Under the pieces are notes generated by a model, which worked only from the letters and a program-made list of their open reading frames with translations, did not search any database and had not been told where the DNA came from. From Epithemia pelagica (taxonomy: Eukaryota > Bacillariophyta > Bacillariophyceae > Surirellales > Surirellaceae): a stretch of DNA of 64,000 nucleotides. Within the stretch, counting starts at the first letter, position 1. Each line of letters starts with the position of its first letter. A program made the position numbers and the translations under genes. This document shows, in pieces, positions 10,369 through 22,000 of the stretch. The DNA lies in the NCBI GenBank assembly GCA_946965045.2, contig OX337230.1:3906001-3970000 (forward strand), read 5' to 3'.

Positions 10369-10939
10369 GGTGGACTATCGCGGGTTCTTTCGAATGTATC
10401 GCAGGAAGGAAAACTGTGGGCTCACAAAAAATGTTCTCTGCGGGTGACGGGAAAGTGGCAAGTCTGAGGGAGAGAGGAGACGTCCACTTTTGCTGCGCCA
10501 CGAAAAGACTGCAGGAGCTCCAGAGAGTCGAGAGTGTTTGGACGAAGAGGCGCCTGCACGCAAACCCAAAAGAACGGGAACAGTGAACAGTGAAGCTTGA
10601 TATTTTTGATATTCCATTGTTGTGGTGTGCGTCGGGAGTTGTGTGCCCCGTCCGTCACCTCAGGATATGAATATAACTACTACTATATACTTTATACTGG
10701 TAGACATGGAGGAGGCGGTCTGTACAGTTTGAGTTATAGTGGATCGTACGATTGTTGTGTGTTGAGGAGGCGGTCTGTACAGTTTGAGTTATAGTGGATC
10801 GTACGACTGACTCTCGTGGCGCTTCAAAAGTGGCTCTCTCTCAGACTTGCCACTTTCCCGTCACCCGCAGAGAACATTTTTTGTGAGCCCACAGTTTTCC
10901 TTCCTGCGATACATTCGAAAGAACCCGCGATAGTCCACC
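10369..10939. promoter_or_regulatory. Head-to-head cassette 1 (inverted-repeat divergent intergenic region)
   Basis: About 190 bp next to each start codon is the same sequence in opposite orientation (CTTGCCACTTTCCCGTCACC through CCACCATGTTTCG), and the inverted identity extends into the leader codons of both genes. One side has an 80-codon upstream ORF (10375-10617, minus, MEYQKYQASL...RKNPR) whose stop is six bases before the leader ATG. The other side has two direct repeats of about 41 bp (GGCGGTCTGTACAGTTTGAG and on) at about 10715 and 10768. The same cassette recurs at 44865-45454 and 52880-53463, flipped. Confidence 0.6.
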
Positions 10940-11830
10940 ATGTTTCGATACCTTCCAAAGCGTATATCCCACAGTCGCGTCAAGCACTGTTGTGCTCGTC
11001 TGTGTGTAAGCGGACACCGCACAAAGTCCATGGAGGAACGAATTCCTGAAGAGGCCGTTCCTGAACAGGATTACATGATTGATGTAAGCTATGAGATGGA
11101 ACAAGTTGAACTTGCTATGCAATCTGCAACGGAGGAAGGGCATTTTCTGGGGCGTCAGTGGTTGTTTCAAGGACGAGATTTGCGGGCGGAAGTTCGCTTG
11201 TCTTCACCCGAACGTCCGCTCGATGTCCACACCTACTTACGAGGAAACAATTGCCAATCCTTCGCCCATAATCGCCATCCCTTTGTGGCTGCTTTATATT
11301 TGTTGCGAGAGGCGGACGGAGGATCAGCTGTTTACATTTCGGCTCCTTTTTTGACAGACACGTACTTTGTCGACGAGTTGTGTCATTTTGCCAAGCCCAT
11401 CGAGGACGGAGGACGCTCACTACAAGTCCATCTTTTGCTAGGACCAGCGGTGTTCAATGAAACTGTGATCAGTCGTTTTATTGGCACAAGCCAAGTCCGT
11501 TTTGAATCTATTTCGCGTTTGAGCTTGAGGCGTTATGGGATTGACAACCCTGTACAAAATAGCGCGTACATGCACACAGAAGTATTAATCTCTACGGCCG
11601 GAACTATGATCGGCTCATACAATTATACGTTTGCTTCAAGATTCCGCCATCGTGAGGATGGCATCGTCATTGAAAATGGATCCATGGCCGACCGATATCG
11701 AGAACGCTTTCGGGACGTATGGAATATTTCTACTGTCTACACGCCACGTCGACCTCCGGACGAACCGAACGATGAATATTCCAAGGAACCTGGTTTTGTG
11801 CCGGAAGCGAAACGAGCGAAATATTCTTAA
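10940..11830 (+). CDS. Leader fused to degenerate phospholipase-D-like domain
   Basis: 296 residues. Residues 1-30 are the same leader as the type A coiled-coil genes. From about residue 31 (MEERIPEEAV) the body is different: a globular sequence with a single PLD-superfamily half-site, HTEVLISTAGTMIGSYNY at about residue 212. The family motif is HxK(x)4D(x)6GSxN. Here Lys is Glu, Asp is Thr and the spacing is one shorter, so hydrolase activity is doubtful, as in pseudo-PLD scaffolds such as FAM83 proteins. MitoPLD-type enzymes have one HKD per chain and sit on mitochondria, which fits the leader, but this is inference. The C-terminus ends KRAKYS. In the same frame, just after the stop, ankyrin-like repeats follow. 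Confidence 0.7.
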   Translation: MFRYLPKRISHSRVKHCCARLCVSGHRTKSMEERIPEEAVPEQDYMIDVSYEMEQVELAMQSATEEGHFLGRQWLFQGRDLRAEVRLSSPERPLDVHTYLRGNNCQSFAHNRHPFVAALYLLREADGGSAVYISAPFLTDTYFVDELCHFAKPIEDGGRSLQVHLLLGPAVFNETVISRFIGTSQVRFESISRLSLRRYGIDNPVQNSAYMHTEVLISTAGTMIGSYNYTFASRFRHREDGIVIENGSMADRYRERFRDVWNISTVYTPRRPPDEPNDEYSKEPGFVPEAKRAKYS

Positions 11831-12286
11831 TATAATAAAATCGTCCGGCTTCTGATTTTTGTTTGTGCCTACGCCGCCGAGAATGGGCATTTGAAGGTGC
11901 TGCAGTGGGCAAGAGCGAACAGATGTCCATGGGACGAAGACATTTGTGCCTTTGCCGCCAGTAATGGGCATTTGGAGGCTTTGCAGTGGGCCAGAGCCAA
12001 TGGTTGCCCGTGGACTGACTACACTTGTACCTGCGCCGCCGAGGGTGGGAATTTGGAGGTGCTAAAGTGGGCAAGAGCCAATGATTGTCCATGGAACTCG
12101 AGCACTTGTACCGAGGCCGCTAGGAATGGGCATTTGGAGGTGTTGCAGTGGGCCAGAGCCAATGGTTGCCTGTGGAACGAAGACACTTGTACCTGGGTCG
12201 CCGAGAATGGGCATTTGAAGGTGCTGCAGTGGGCAAGAGCCAATGATTGTCGATGGTACCATCCATTGATCGCTCGGAGAATGTAG
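11831..12286 (+). pseudogene. Ankyrin-repeat fragment
   Basis: The frame is open from directly after the TAA at 11828-11830, with no ATG. From about 11867 it encodes about four and a half repeats of the form AAxNGHLEVLQWARANGCPW, the ankyrin variety common in large diatom, oomycete and giant-virus proteins. The N-terminus is missing and the frame ends at TAG after WYHPLIARRM. It is either a truncated relic brought in by duplication or a readthrough extension of the PLD-like gene, with which it is in frame. Confidence 0.7.
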
Positions 12287-12438
12287 GGTCATCCGTGTCC
12301 TGGTAATGTATCGCACCATGAAACCTAGTATAGAGAGCCTCTATGTTCATCGTTTCAAGTTTCTCCGAAATCGAGGAAAAACGTTTCATATATTCTGAAA
12401 TATACAGAATTAATGAGATGAATACAGTTTGGAACAAG

Positions 12439-13602
12439 TCAAACGATAACAGTTGTATTACCGCGCCTACCTTCACAACTATGCCACTGCATATAATTCT
12501 GTTGAAACAATTCACACGGTAGCTTCAGAAATTTGAACGAGAAAAGCTTCAACCCACCACTCATGTCATACACAAACTGGGCTAAAGGAGTCCTCTTCAC
12601 GCGAGGTGAATGGAACCTGGGATCCTTTTCTTGATTCTTGTACAGCCGTAACTCGATACCAATGGGGCGGAATATAAGATTTCGTCCGCAAACCGCACTT
12701 CCAGGATTGAGACCATCAGGTATGGCTGTCACTGCATCCTTGTGATTTACGATTCTAAGGTGCATGATCCTACCCTGTCTCTCCAGTTCATAAAAGGCAC
12801 GTGCGGTCTCAAGGTTCCCCCATCTTGGTGAGGCAAACGAGCAGCAGTAGATGGGCTTTGGAATTTCATCACCTGAAGTGGCACCAAGCCAGAAAGTGAA
12901 GAGCGAAGCAAGAGCACCTACATCACGATGCGTGATGAGTAAAAGAAGCGCACCCGTCCTCTCCTATTTCACGATCTTTTGAAACTTACCGCCAAGGCTA
13001 TGCCCCGTCACGTGAATATTGAAACCAGGATGAGTCTCCAGCAATTGGAGCAAATGGCCAAGGATGACATCATACTTGTGGGTGTTTTGCCCACGTGTGC
13101 TAAATAAATAATTGTAGAACCCGTGATGGATGCCAATATGGGTTCCTTGTTTTATTGATGTATGGCAGCCTTCCAGTGGATTGGCAATTCGTGTTACAAA
13201 CGCATCAGCATCAACACACCAATCAGTGATTGTCACTGAGCCACGGAATGTCACTCGAATGGACTTTTCTACCCTGTGAAGTCCAACACAACAATGCTGA
13301 GGTTTCCATACGTATCGCAACAAATTTCAAATGAGGATTGCCATATAGGACACTTACTTGTCGACCGAAATACAGTACACGAGACTATTTTGCTCATTCT
13401 CATCATCAAAGACTACGATCATTTGTGCATCACGTAGCCTGGGTTTGTATACAAATGAGTCATACAGACCAAAGAATATGTCAATAGAATGGACGGTGAG
13501 AGTCACATGATATGAAAAACATATTTTTGGTTTGTATGAACAGTTCAGGAATGAGAAAGGATTTTTCAATAATGGAGGAATGATGATAGTGCTTTATGAT
13601 GC
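12439..13602 (-). CDS. Class 3 (Rhizomucor-type) lipase, 5' end unresolved
   Basis: Three exons join cleanly: up to about 13602-13358, 13273-12990 and 12917-12439. The joined protein contains VEKSIRVTFRGSVTITDW (oxyanion-side motif), HVTGHSLGG spliced to ALASLFTFWLG (nucleophile Ser in GHSLGG), NHKDAVTAIPD (catalytic Asp) and QWHSCEG near the C-terminus (likely catalytic His). This is the alpha/beta-hydrolase lipase_3 family that hydrolyses acylglycerols. The first exon has no ATG after its upstream in-frame stop, so at least one 5' exon lies further up, perhaps within 13603-14109. The catalytic residues are intact, so the gene may be functional. Confidence 0.8.
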
Positions 13603-14482
13603 CGCCATTCTACAAAAGGTTTCGGTAGTGAATCATGGTGTTTCAGAAGAAATATAACAGCAGAGGCAGGCATGGCAAGAATATTAAAAAGTCCAACAAG
13701 TTTACCCCATGGGACATGGCATGGGACATGGATTATGATGATGGTGTCAAGAATGGATATCATGAACGTCTTTTTATGAGAAATCGGGAGTTGAATTTTG
13801 GACCACAATTTGTTTTCTCATTTAGATATGAAAGAAGGGAAGGAGAAACTTAAGTTTCATAATGGAAAACCCATTATGCCTTTGTTGTGTGTGCAATGTG
13901 TGTGGGTGTTTCGCCTTGCCGTTCCACAAAAGACCCAATTTGCATTGCCCGCCCCCATTAAAGATGTTTATGCTTTTTCCAAATGAATCTCTATCGTATC
14001 CTCGGTGAATGTTTACAAACTTCAATATTCCATCCTTCTTCGATTTTCTTCCGTTTTTGTTCAACATGTTTACGGCTATGATGATCGTACTCGTCCTCGT
14101 TATCATCATGAAAAGTCTGCCTTTTTTACATCATCATCATCTTTCACCAATAATGCATATCTTAACAAGAAGACAAGCAATATTCAAAACAATAGAAAGT
14201 TCAACCATAGGTGGCCAGTACTTAATTTTCCAATATCATCGGAGACTACGACTACGACGACGAGTGTGCAGTTATTTCCAGGAAGTAGAAAACGATGTCA
14301 ACAACAACATCACCTATCATTTGATGGTCTACAGATTTCTTCCTCATTTGATCGTTTGGAACGTAGCTGTCGCAGTTCGATGAGTGCCCGAAAAGATGGC
14401 AGCGACGACGCTGGTAGTGATGGCGGCGGCGGTAACGTAGTAATTCTACATCCGCTCGGCGGAGTGGGGAGGCACGAGGAGG
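13603..14482. other. Unassigned region; possible lipase 5' exons (-) and a weak plus ORF
   Basis: The minus strand has short open stretches (for example 13822-14109) that could hold the missing lipase exon. The plus strand has an open frame from 14005 to 14646 rich in Ser/Thr/Arg and without a clear ATG; I recognise no domain. The latter part of that frame is made of the hairpin at 14483. Confidence 0.35.
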
Positions 14483-14598
14483 GGCTATTGACTCCGAGAA
14501 GGGCAATAGCTCCGAGAAGTGGACCGCCTTCTAAATCCGCGTCAGCGGATTTGGCGGTCCACGACGAGGAGCTATTGCCCGCCGAGGAGTCAATAGCC
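14483..14598. repeat. Long imperfect palindrome
   Basis: GGCTATTGACTCC...GGGCAATAGCTCC...GTGGACCGCC...AAATCCGC is mirrored around a GTCA centre by GCGGATTT...GGCGGTCCAC...GGAGCTATTGCCC...GGAGTCAATAGCC. It forms a roughly 116-nt stem with only small internal mismatches (GAGAA against TCGGC or TCGTC). Confidence 0.8.
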
Positions 14599-14646
14599 TT
14601 GGCAAGTGCCCCCACGACCAAGAGGGGATGTCGCTTGCTTCTATAG

Positions 14647-15024
14647 CCTCCGAGTCCCCCCTAATTAACTGTCACACTTTTTTCCCAGGACTGTTTTTTT
14701 GCTCCGCACTAGCTTTTTTAGCTCCGCACTTGCTCGCGTATGGGAGCGCAGCCGTCGTGGGCAATATAAGGCTTTATTAGACGAAAATCCTACTTCCATT
14801 CCGAGGAGCTATAGTAGAACTCTACATGAATAATACGTTCTTCATGGATTCGCCTTCACTATAGTCGATGACCTTTCAATTGCTTTTTTCTTTTGAGGTG
14901 CACCGAATTATGGAATTCCGATATTGTGGAGTTCATAGAGGGTTTCTCCTACAGTGAGAAAGTACATCAAGGATCAAGTTACATCATTCGCATGCCCGAA
15001 AGATACCCTGATGGACAATGAACC
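14647..15024. other. Intergenic, upstream of EngB-like gene
   Basis: No gene is seen. It contains repeats of AGCTCCGCACTNGC near 14700-14730 and presumably the promoter of the gene at 15025. Confidence 0.4.
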
Positions 15025-15662
15025 ATGAACTCCAAGTCCTTGCTATTATGCGTCCCCCTTGCCTTTTGTTTCCACGAAACTTTCTCGTTCCATGTGCAAT
15101 TCATTCCTCAATCCCTCGGTGCAAATAATGTCAGGAGATTCTTTTCTGCACCAAATCCTGTAGCTTCTGTCGAAAAAGAAGATTCCGAGGCTCGTCCAAA
15201 GCGGACCAAATTATCTCGTCCAGAGCGCAAAGCCTTGGAACGTGCAAGGAAAGCCAAAGCCTCATCGCCACAAGACGGCAATCGCAAAAGACAAACTTCC
15301 AAGGTCGATTCTCCCGAATTGACGGCCGAATCCACGTCCGAGCAGGTGTTGACGGCCATTAAGTGAGCCCAAAATAGTCGAGATACGGCTCAACTCAAGA
15401 GAATTGCAAAATTGTTGTTGGAGACGACAAATGACTCGTTTATGGCCAATGGTTCCCAAGGATCCTTGTTATCGCGACTGACCGTGGCGGCCTTGCGTCT
15501 CAACAATCATGCAATCGCCATGGACGCCATCTCCTATCGTCAAAATCAGTTTCGCAATGACATGAATCCTCTGGAAAGTTGTGCGATTGTACGAAATCTA
15601 TTGCGCGCTGGAAATGAAACAGAGGCGTACCAAATCCTCGAGGAGGAATTATCGTTGCCCAT
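15025..15662 (+). pseudogene. EngB/YihA-type GTPase gene, 5' part (split by copia element)
   Basis: The ATG at 15025 begins MNSKSLLLCVPLAFCFHETF, a signal-peptide-like start with Phe near the predicted cleavage site, typical of diatom plastid-targeted proteins. A Lys/Arg-rich spacer (LSRPERKALERARKAKASSP) and a helical region (LTVAALRLNNHAIAMDAISY) follow. Two lesions are visible. A TGA at 15364-15366 lies in frame between KSTSEQVLTAIK-like and AQNSRDTAQLK coding. After LSLP, at 15662, the copia element begins. Removing the element and one CCCAT copy restores the frame into MISTNEDETT at 24712. Confidence 0.8.
15658..15662. repeat. Target-site duplication, left
   Basis: CCCAT, repeated at 24709-24713 immediately outside the other LTR. 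Confidence 0.85.
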
Positions 15663-16041
15663 AGTCAAAGTACACAGGATACTCTGTAGTAGCTAGGGGC
15701 AGTACCTATATTGGCGTGGAGGTGATCAAGTCTCCACGACAATACACTATAGAAGTTGTTTCACAACTTTCTGTTTGTTGATACTATAAGCTCTAGGTTT
15801 AGGAACTACATTCGATTCCTCATTTGATTCCTCACGAGGAATCAATTCCTCATTTACTCATGGAGGTTAGTTTGGAACCATTGATGCCAATGGCTAGAGC
15901 TTGGTTACTATGCGACGGGCAATGCCTTCTCTGGTAGTAAGGCATTGCTCTTGGATACATAGTGGGGACACGATTCTATGTCTCACAGATTCGAATCGTG
16001 ACTGCCATATCGCCTGTCCGTCACACTGATTAACCGCGACT
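15663..16041 (-). repeat. 3' LTR
   Basis: 379 bp, identical to 24330-24708 except one base. Confidence 0.93.
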
Positions 16042-16050
16042 CTCCCTCTT
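16042..16050 (-). other. Polypurine tract
   Basis: On the minus strand AAGAGGGAG directly abuts the start of the 3' LTR (AGTCGCGG), the position for plus-strand priming. Confidence 0.7.
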
Positions 16051-16082
16051 GACAAGGGCGATATCTTTTCAAACACAGTCAA

Positions 16083-19000
16083 TCACCAACCTTGATTCAG
16101 TTTCCGAATCCTCTCAAAAACATCACGGCAGAGTCCTTTGGTAAGATAGTCCGCTCGTTGCATCGTTGTTTCGATCTTGGAGATTCTAACTGTTGCATTC
16201 GTCCCTTTCACAGCTTCCCAGAACCAGTGGTATTTGTTGTTGAGGGATCTGGAACGGGACGAGAGGCGCTGGTTGTTGGCAAGAAGATACGCGCTGTTGT
16301 TGTCCTCATGGACTTCAGCAAAGATGGTTGGGGAGTCGTTGCCGAGGTCAAGGTGGTGGTTGATCTCGAACAAGATGTCTTGGAGCCACACAACAACACG
16401 CATGCTTTGCGAAAGCGCGACGTATTCGGCGTGGAAGGTACTGGTGGCAATCTCACTTTGGAGCTGAGATTTCCAGACCAAGGGACAGCCGCCAAAATGG
16501 ATGATGTATCCAGTGCATGATTTGGCACTGATCGATTCGTCCTCGGATTCACGGCCATGGAGGCCCATGAAATCCGCATCCACATAGCAATCAACCTTGA
16601 AGGCGGTTGTTGGCCGAAAAATTGTCCCGCAATCTACAGTTCTCCAGAGGTATCGGACAATCATTTTGATGGCTTGGGCATGGGATTGTTTCGGGTTGGT
16701 TGAAAAGCGAGCGACTTGGGAGACGGCAAAACTGATATCTGGCCGTGTGTTGGTGGAAAGGTAAAGGAGCATGCCGACGATGGAACGGTAGTTCCATTTT
16801 TCTTTCATCGGTGGTCCATCAGGGTCACTGCCAAGGCACACTTGGGAGGCTGGCACAAAGTTGCCATTGCAATTTGTCATGCCTGTGGCCTCAACGATCT
16901 TCTTAATGAGCCCTGGTTGGGTCATTGTAATTGTTCCATCTTTCCGAGTGAAATGGATGCCCAAGTACTCAGCAAAATCACTGTCCACGGAGAGCTCGAA
17001 TCCTCGAGCCTTGAGTCGTTTCACAAATTCGTTGATTGCGTCCATCGTCGGAGCGATAATACCACAATCATCCACCCAGAGAAACACCATCATGTTTTCC
17101 TTGAGGAAGACACATTCGTCGAGTTTGCTCTGGGTGAAGCCGTCGTCGAGCAAGGCTTGTCGGAGACGTTGGTACCACAACCGAGGTGCGACCGAGAGTC
17201 CATAAAGGCTCTTGTGGAGTCGGAGACAGGTTTTGGTGGTCTTGGTGGAGGAGAAACCGCGCGGGATGTGGATCCAAACAGGATCTTTTAACTCGGCCTG
17301 GACGAAGGCATTGTTGAAATCGATGCAAACCATTGCCCAGTTGCGAGCCAGGGCGAGTACCAAAGCAATACGGATCGAGGCCCAATTGACGACGGGTGAG
17401 TAGGTGTCGAAGTCGCCTTCTTGGAGATCCCCACGGACACAGTATCTGGCCTTGTATTTCTTGATGGTTCCGTCTGGGTGGCGCTTGCGCTTGAAGACCC
17501 AGGTACCAGGGATGATTCTTGATGTTGCTTCTTCCTCTGGAACCTCACTCCATGTTCCCTTGCTAGTTAATTCTTCAATTTCTATTCTAGCCGCTTCTCT
17601 CCAATGGTCGATATCCTTGTCTTGTCTTGCTTGTTCGTAGGACAGAGTGTCTGGATCTGAAATGGCAACCTTGAATCCACTGATGTCATCGAATTCGGCT
17701 TGATTGGCGACATAGGATTGTTGGGCGGCGTCCATATTCTCGATGAGACGACTTGGTGAACGACGGACACGGTTGGATCGTCGAGCAGATGGTGCGTCGG
17801 AAGGAGGATCGCTTGGTGGCTCCCTCTGAGAAGGCGGCTCCCTCTGAGAGGAGGGCTGTCTCGAGGAGAGAGACTCCCTCTGAGGAGAAGAGGGATGGGA
17901 GGCTGGTGCCACACGGAGAGGCGACAGTGGTGCTGGATTCTCCCTCTGTTCCGAGTGCACAGGGACAGGAGACGACGGGGAAGGCAAAACGAGCGGTTCC
18001 GAGAAGGAAACAGCAGGTTTTGGCTTTGGAGGTGTCGCCGCGTGCGGAGGGACATCGCGCACTGGCGTGTTTGGAGGTGGCACGGGAGGCGGAGAAGGGA
18101 GTGGGTCACTAGCCGACGGGGCAAGACGAGACGAAGCAGTCGTGGAGGGCTGGGTGGTGGGAGTGGCTGGGGGAGTTCTGGGGACAGAGACAGCTGGCGT
18201 GTCAACAGAAAGAGGGACAGACGGAACAGTTCGTTCCATAGACGTAAAAATATTGTCTTCAGAACGATGGTTGACAGCAGCAAGTGGTGCACTGGTGACA
18301 GCGTCGTCCACACAGTCATCGTTGTCGTACCCCGGTGAGTGCAGATGATTGGTCATGTCGCCAAAGACACTGTCAAGTCTGGAGATGTCTTCTGTGTTGT
18401 TGTTGTCTGCTGGAGTTGGCACCGTTGCAAACCAATCGTCGAAGACGACATGGTACTGCGGTGTGATGGCGCCCGTGGAAAGATTCAAAACGAGTGGTGC
18501 TGTGGTGGCATGGTTGGGAGAAAGTCCCATGTTCATCCCTCGTTGTGATCTTGGTTTCCATCTTGGCAGTTTCTTACCGTCTGCAATCCGTTTTTCCAGG
18601 ACGTACACGGGTGCTCCCCAGACATGAAGATCGTGTAGCCGTTTTTGTGGCCATCTCGTTCTTGAAAAGATATCGTGGGGTGAGACGCCAGTGGACGGAT
18701 TGGGAACGTGGTTGAAGACAAAGACGGCGTGGGAGACCGCCATGGGCCAGAGGGTGGGATCCGCTGTCTCAGGCCAGTGGATGCTGGCGTGGAGCATCAT
18801 CGTCCGAGCCATCGACATGATGGTTTGGATGGCTCGTTCGGCGACGCCATTCTGGTGATGGGCGCCTACTCCAGCGTAGGACCGAATCTGGGCAAAGGTT
18901 TCGAGTTGCCTGGTGTAGTCTTGTGCAGTGAAACAGCTGCCGTTGTCAGTGTGGTATCGTTGGGGAACGACACCCACATCCTTGCAACGTTGCTCGAAGG

Positions 19001-22000
19001 TAAGTTTGGCATGCAAAGTCTCGTGAGTGTTGATGTGGCCGCTGGCGTGATCAACAAAGATGCATCCTCCGCAAAACATTTTCTCATCTTTTGTCTTTCC
19101 TTTCGACATAAACAATCTACCTTTCGTGGAGCAAATAAAGTGGTCCACCGACACACTTTGGCCCGGAAACAGGTCGTTGTTTTTGAGGGCACCGTCACGG
19201 TCGAGAACTTTGGTGACTGTTTGTCCTGGTGTTGACCGTTGTCGTTGCTTGCCGTATTGACAGGCGGCACACATGGGCGGACTCCGTAGTTTGCAGATGG
19301 CTGTGTGCAACTGACGGTTTGACGCAGAACGTGACAATACACCGGATTTAAAAAGGAATTGGATGGTCCGAAAGTTCATGTGGCAAAGTCGTTGGTGCCA
19401 CCGAAGCCATTCCTTCTGTGGTTCGGTCAAGTTCAAGTTTCGTTCGCGGACGACGGTGACAGTGGTCACGAGTGCTCGGATGGATCGGTGGATTCCATCT
19501 TTTCCATAGCCATAGCAGGTGGGAAGGTTGTTGGTCGGATTGATGGTGGCAAAGACCGGGGTCCGATTGGAGTCGTCTTGTATCCCGCTGAGAGTTAATC
19601 CGCAGTCTTGAAGGGTGATGGTTTCTCCGGGGTATTGTTGGAGGAGATGTGTTGTGCTCAACAATCTACAATTGGCCGATGGGATGAACAAGGCCAAGAG
19701 TTTGAGGGTGCGGAGATTGCCTCTGGTGTCCATGACGGACCAGTGGACGGTGCCGAGTCCGTTGATTGGGACGCCTTGGGCAACACCTTTGAGTTGCAGG
19801 TCTGGTCGTACTTTTCGGATCGATCCAACAAAATCGGACTTGGTGTTTGACACAGCAATACTCGCTCCAGAGTCCCAGATGATGGGGAAACTGGATGAGT
19901 TTTGGTTTTCCATGGCGGATCTGAATTTGGCTGGAGCTTGGAGGGCCATTTTCAAGGCTTCACTTTCTCCGAGTTGGTTAATGAGGGCGCAAAGTTGAGG
20001 TTCGGAGATGGAGTCTTGATGGGATGGTCCATGGGTGTGCTGCTGGTTGCCTCGTCGTTGGCGTCGTCGGTGTCGAATGGAACGGTTTGGATGGCGTGCC
20101 CTCTGTGGAGCACCATTGTTTGGTGGACTCTCTCCCTCTGGTGTGGAGCAGAGGTTGGGGTAGTGGTGGATCCACCATGTACGAAATGACGCAACAAACC
20201 AGTCGGCCAGAGAAGAGCATGCACGTGATGAAGCATGGCTCATCATTGGGTGTGCCCAAGGGTGCCGGCGAGGACGGAGATGGTGTTTGGAGCGGGGAAG
20301 GAACCGATGTGTGAGGAGAAATTCACCAATCCACGAGAGGGTCAAGGGGATACAGCAGCCATAGTACCACAGATGGTGGAGAAGGACGGTTGGATGGAGC
20401 CATGAAAGGGAGGCCACGATAAGAGCAGAAAACGAAACAATCAAACTGAATTGGGAGGCCAAGGGATCTTGGTGCCGATTCCGAGGATATCGTGGTCGGG
20501 AGACAGGGGGACGCCTCGACGGTGGTTGTTTGTTTGGTTGGGTGGTTGGTTGAACACATGCTAAGTTGGCATGAGGTTCGAACTTAATTCGTTTGCTCGG
20601 GGGTGGATCTGGGATGCACGTGGTTTCACACTGCATTTGGGTGGCCGTGTAGTGGGGATTGGTGGCCATTTCCCAGGCGAAGGTGTACTGGATGCTCAAA
20701 GGAGGATCGAGGGCACCGAGCCTGGAGTTGGGGACGGATTCATCATGGCGGAGAGTCTCGAGATGGAAGCGGACACTTGTTCGGGCTTGCTCGAGTTGGT
20801 CGCGGAGAGGAGAGAGCTGGGAGAGGTCTTCTTCCTTGTTGATGGCCGTGTGCACGTGGATGAGTCGGGCGACGGCTCGTTCCATGCATTGGATGCGGAC
20901 TGCTGGATCGTCGGTGTCGAAGGTACGACGGGGACGGGTCGTGTGAGACGGAGGTGAAGATGGCACAGCAGTTGGCTCGACCGGCGAGTAAAGACCAAGG
21001 GCATTTGTGCGAGGGGTGGTTGGCTCGGCTGGCGCTGCAACAGCTGTTCGCCACGCGTCAAGATGGCGGTTGAACGGAGTTGGAGGGCGGGCCAGTGGTG
21101 CACGTAGGGGGGTTCGGTCTTGGGGAGTACTGATGTCAGCAGAGTCGGTGGTCACACTAATACTACTTATAACAGATACAGTAGATGAATCCAAATTTTC
21201 GGCTGGTGTAGAACCAGTGGCTGCGTCGGTGTCAGAAGCCAAAAGATCGTAGGATGAGTCGTCGTCATTCGAAGGTGGAGTCGAAGATTTGGTTGGTTCC
21301 CCACTGGTGTTGCTGGGAACAGCAGCATCAGATGGGGCATCGGTGTTGTCCTGGGAGGTCGGTCCGCCATTGGAGTCATCGTCTCGATCGGCATCGTAAT
21401 TTGGATCTTGATCGTCGTCGGGAGGAGGATCCGGGGAGTCGTCATCGTCGACAGTGTCATCGTCCTCTTCATCGGCGGAAGTGTTGTCGTTGTCGTCATC
21501 ATCAGGATCATCAGCGGTAGTGGCATCGGCTGGAGCTTGAGGAAGGGAGATGATGAGGGCGGTTGGCGCTGGGACGGGAAGTGACACTTCGATGGTGGTG
21601 GTGGCAGCAGTTTCGTTGGCGGTGGTTGCCGTGGTGGTGCTGGCACCACTATTGACCGTGGACTCGTCGAAGGAGGACGCGTCGGCATGGTGGTGATCAT
21701 GATGGATGGCGTCGTCGGGGTCGATCGGGGTGGTGTCCTCCCCAAGGAAAGGAAAGTTGATGTATTCCAAGGGGAGGCTACCATAGTCGAATTCAAGGGC
21801 CATGGCCGACGGATGGCCGAAAGGACGGCTGAAGGGGACGAAGGGACGGGTGTACGGCGCGGTGGGATGCGGCGTCGTTGGGATGTGGCGGAAGGCAGCT
21901 GCGAAGTTGGCTTCGCGTCGGTGGTCCGTTGAAGTGGGAGTGTTGTGCACTCGAGTGGGGACGGAGGTGATGGACGAGTCGTTGGTGGTGTTGGCCTGTC

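Noticed and set aside
12986-12992. Lipase ORF ending as FQKIVK after GHSLGG
   Set aside because: This is read-through into an intron; the GTAAGT donor and the exon beginning at 12917 restore the standard GHSLGGALASL.
16083-16520. Plus-strand ORFs inside the copia element
   Set aside because: They oppose intact, motif-bearing Pol and show no domain of their own.
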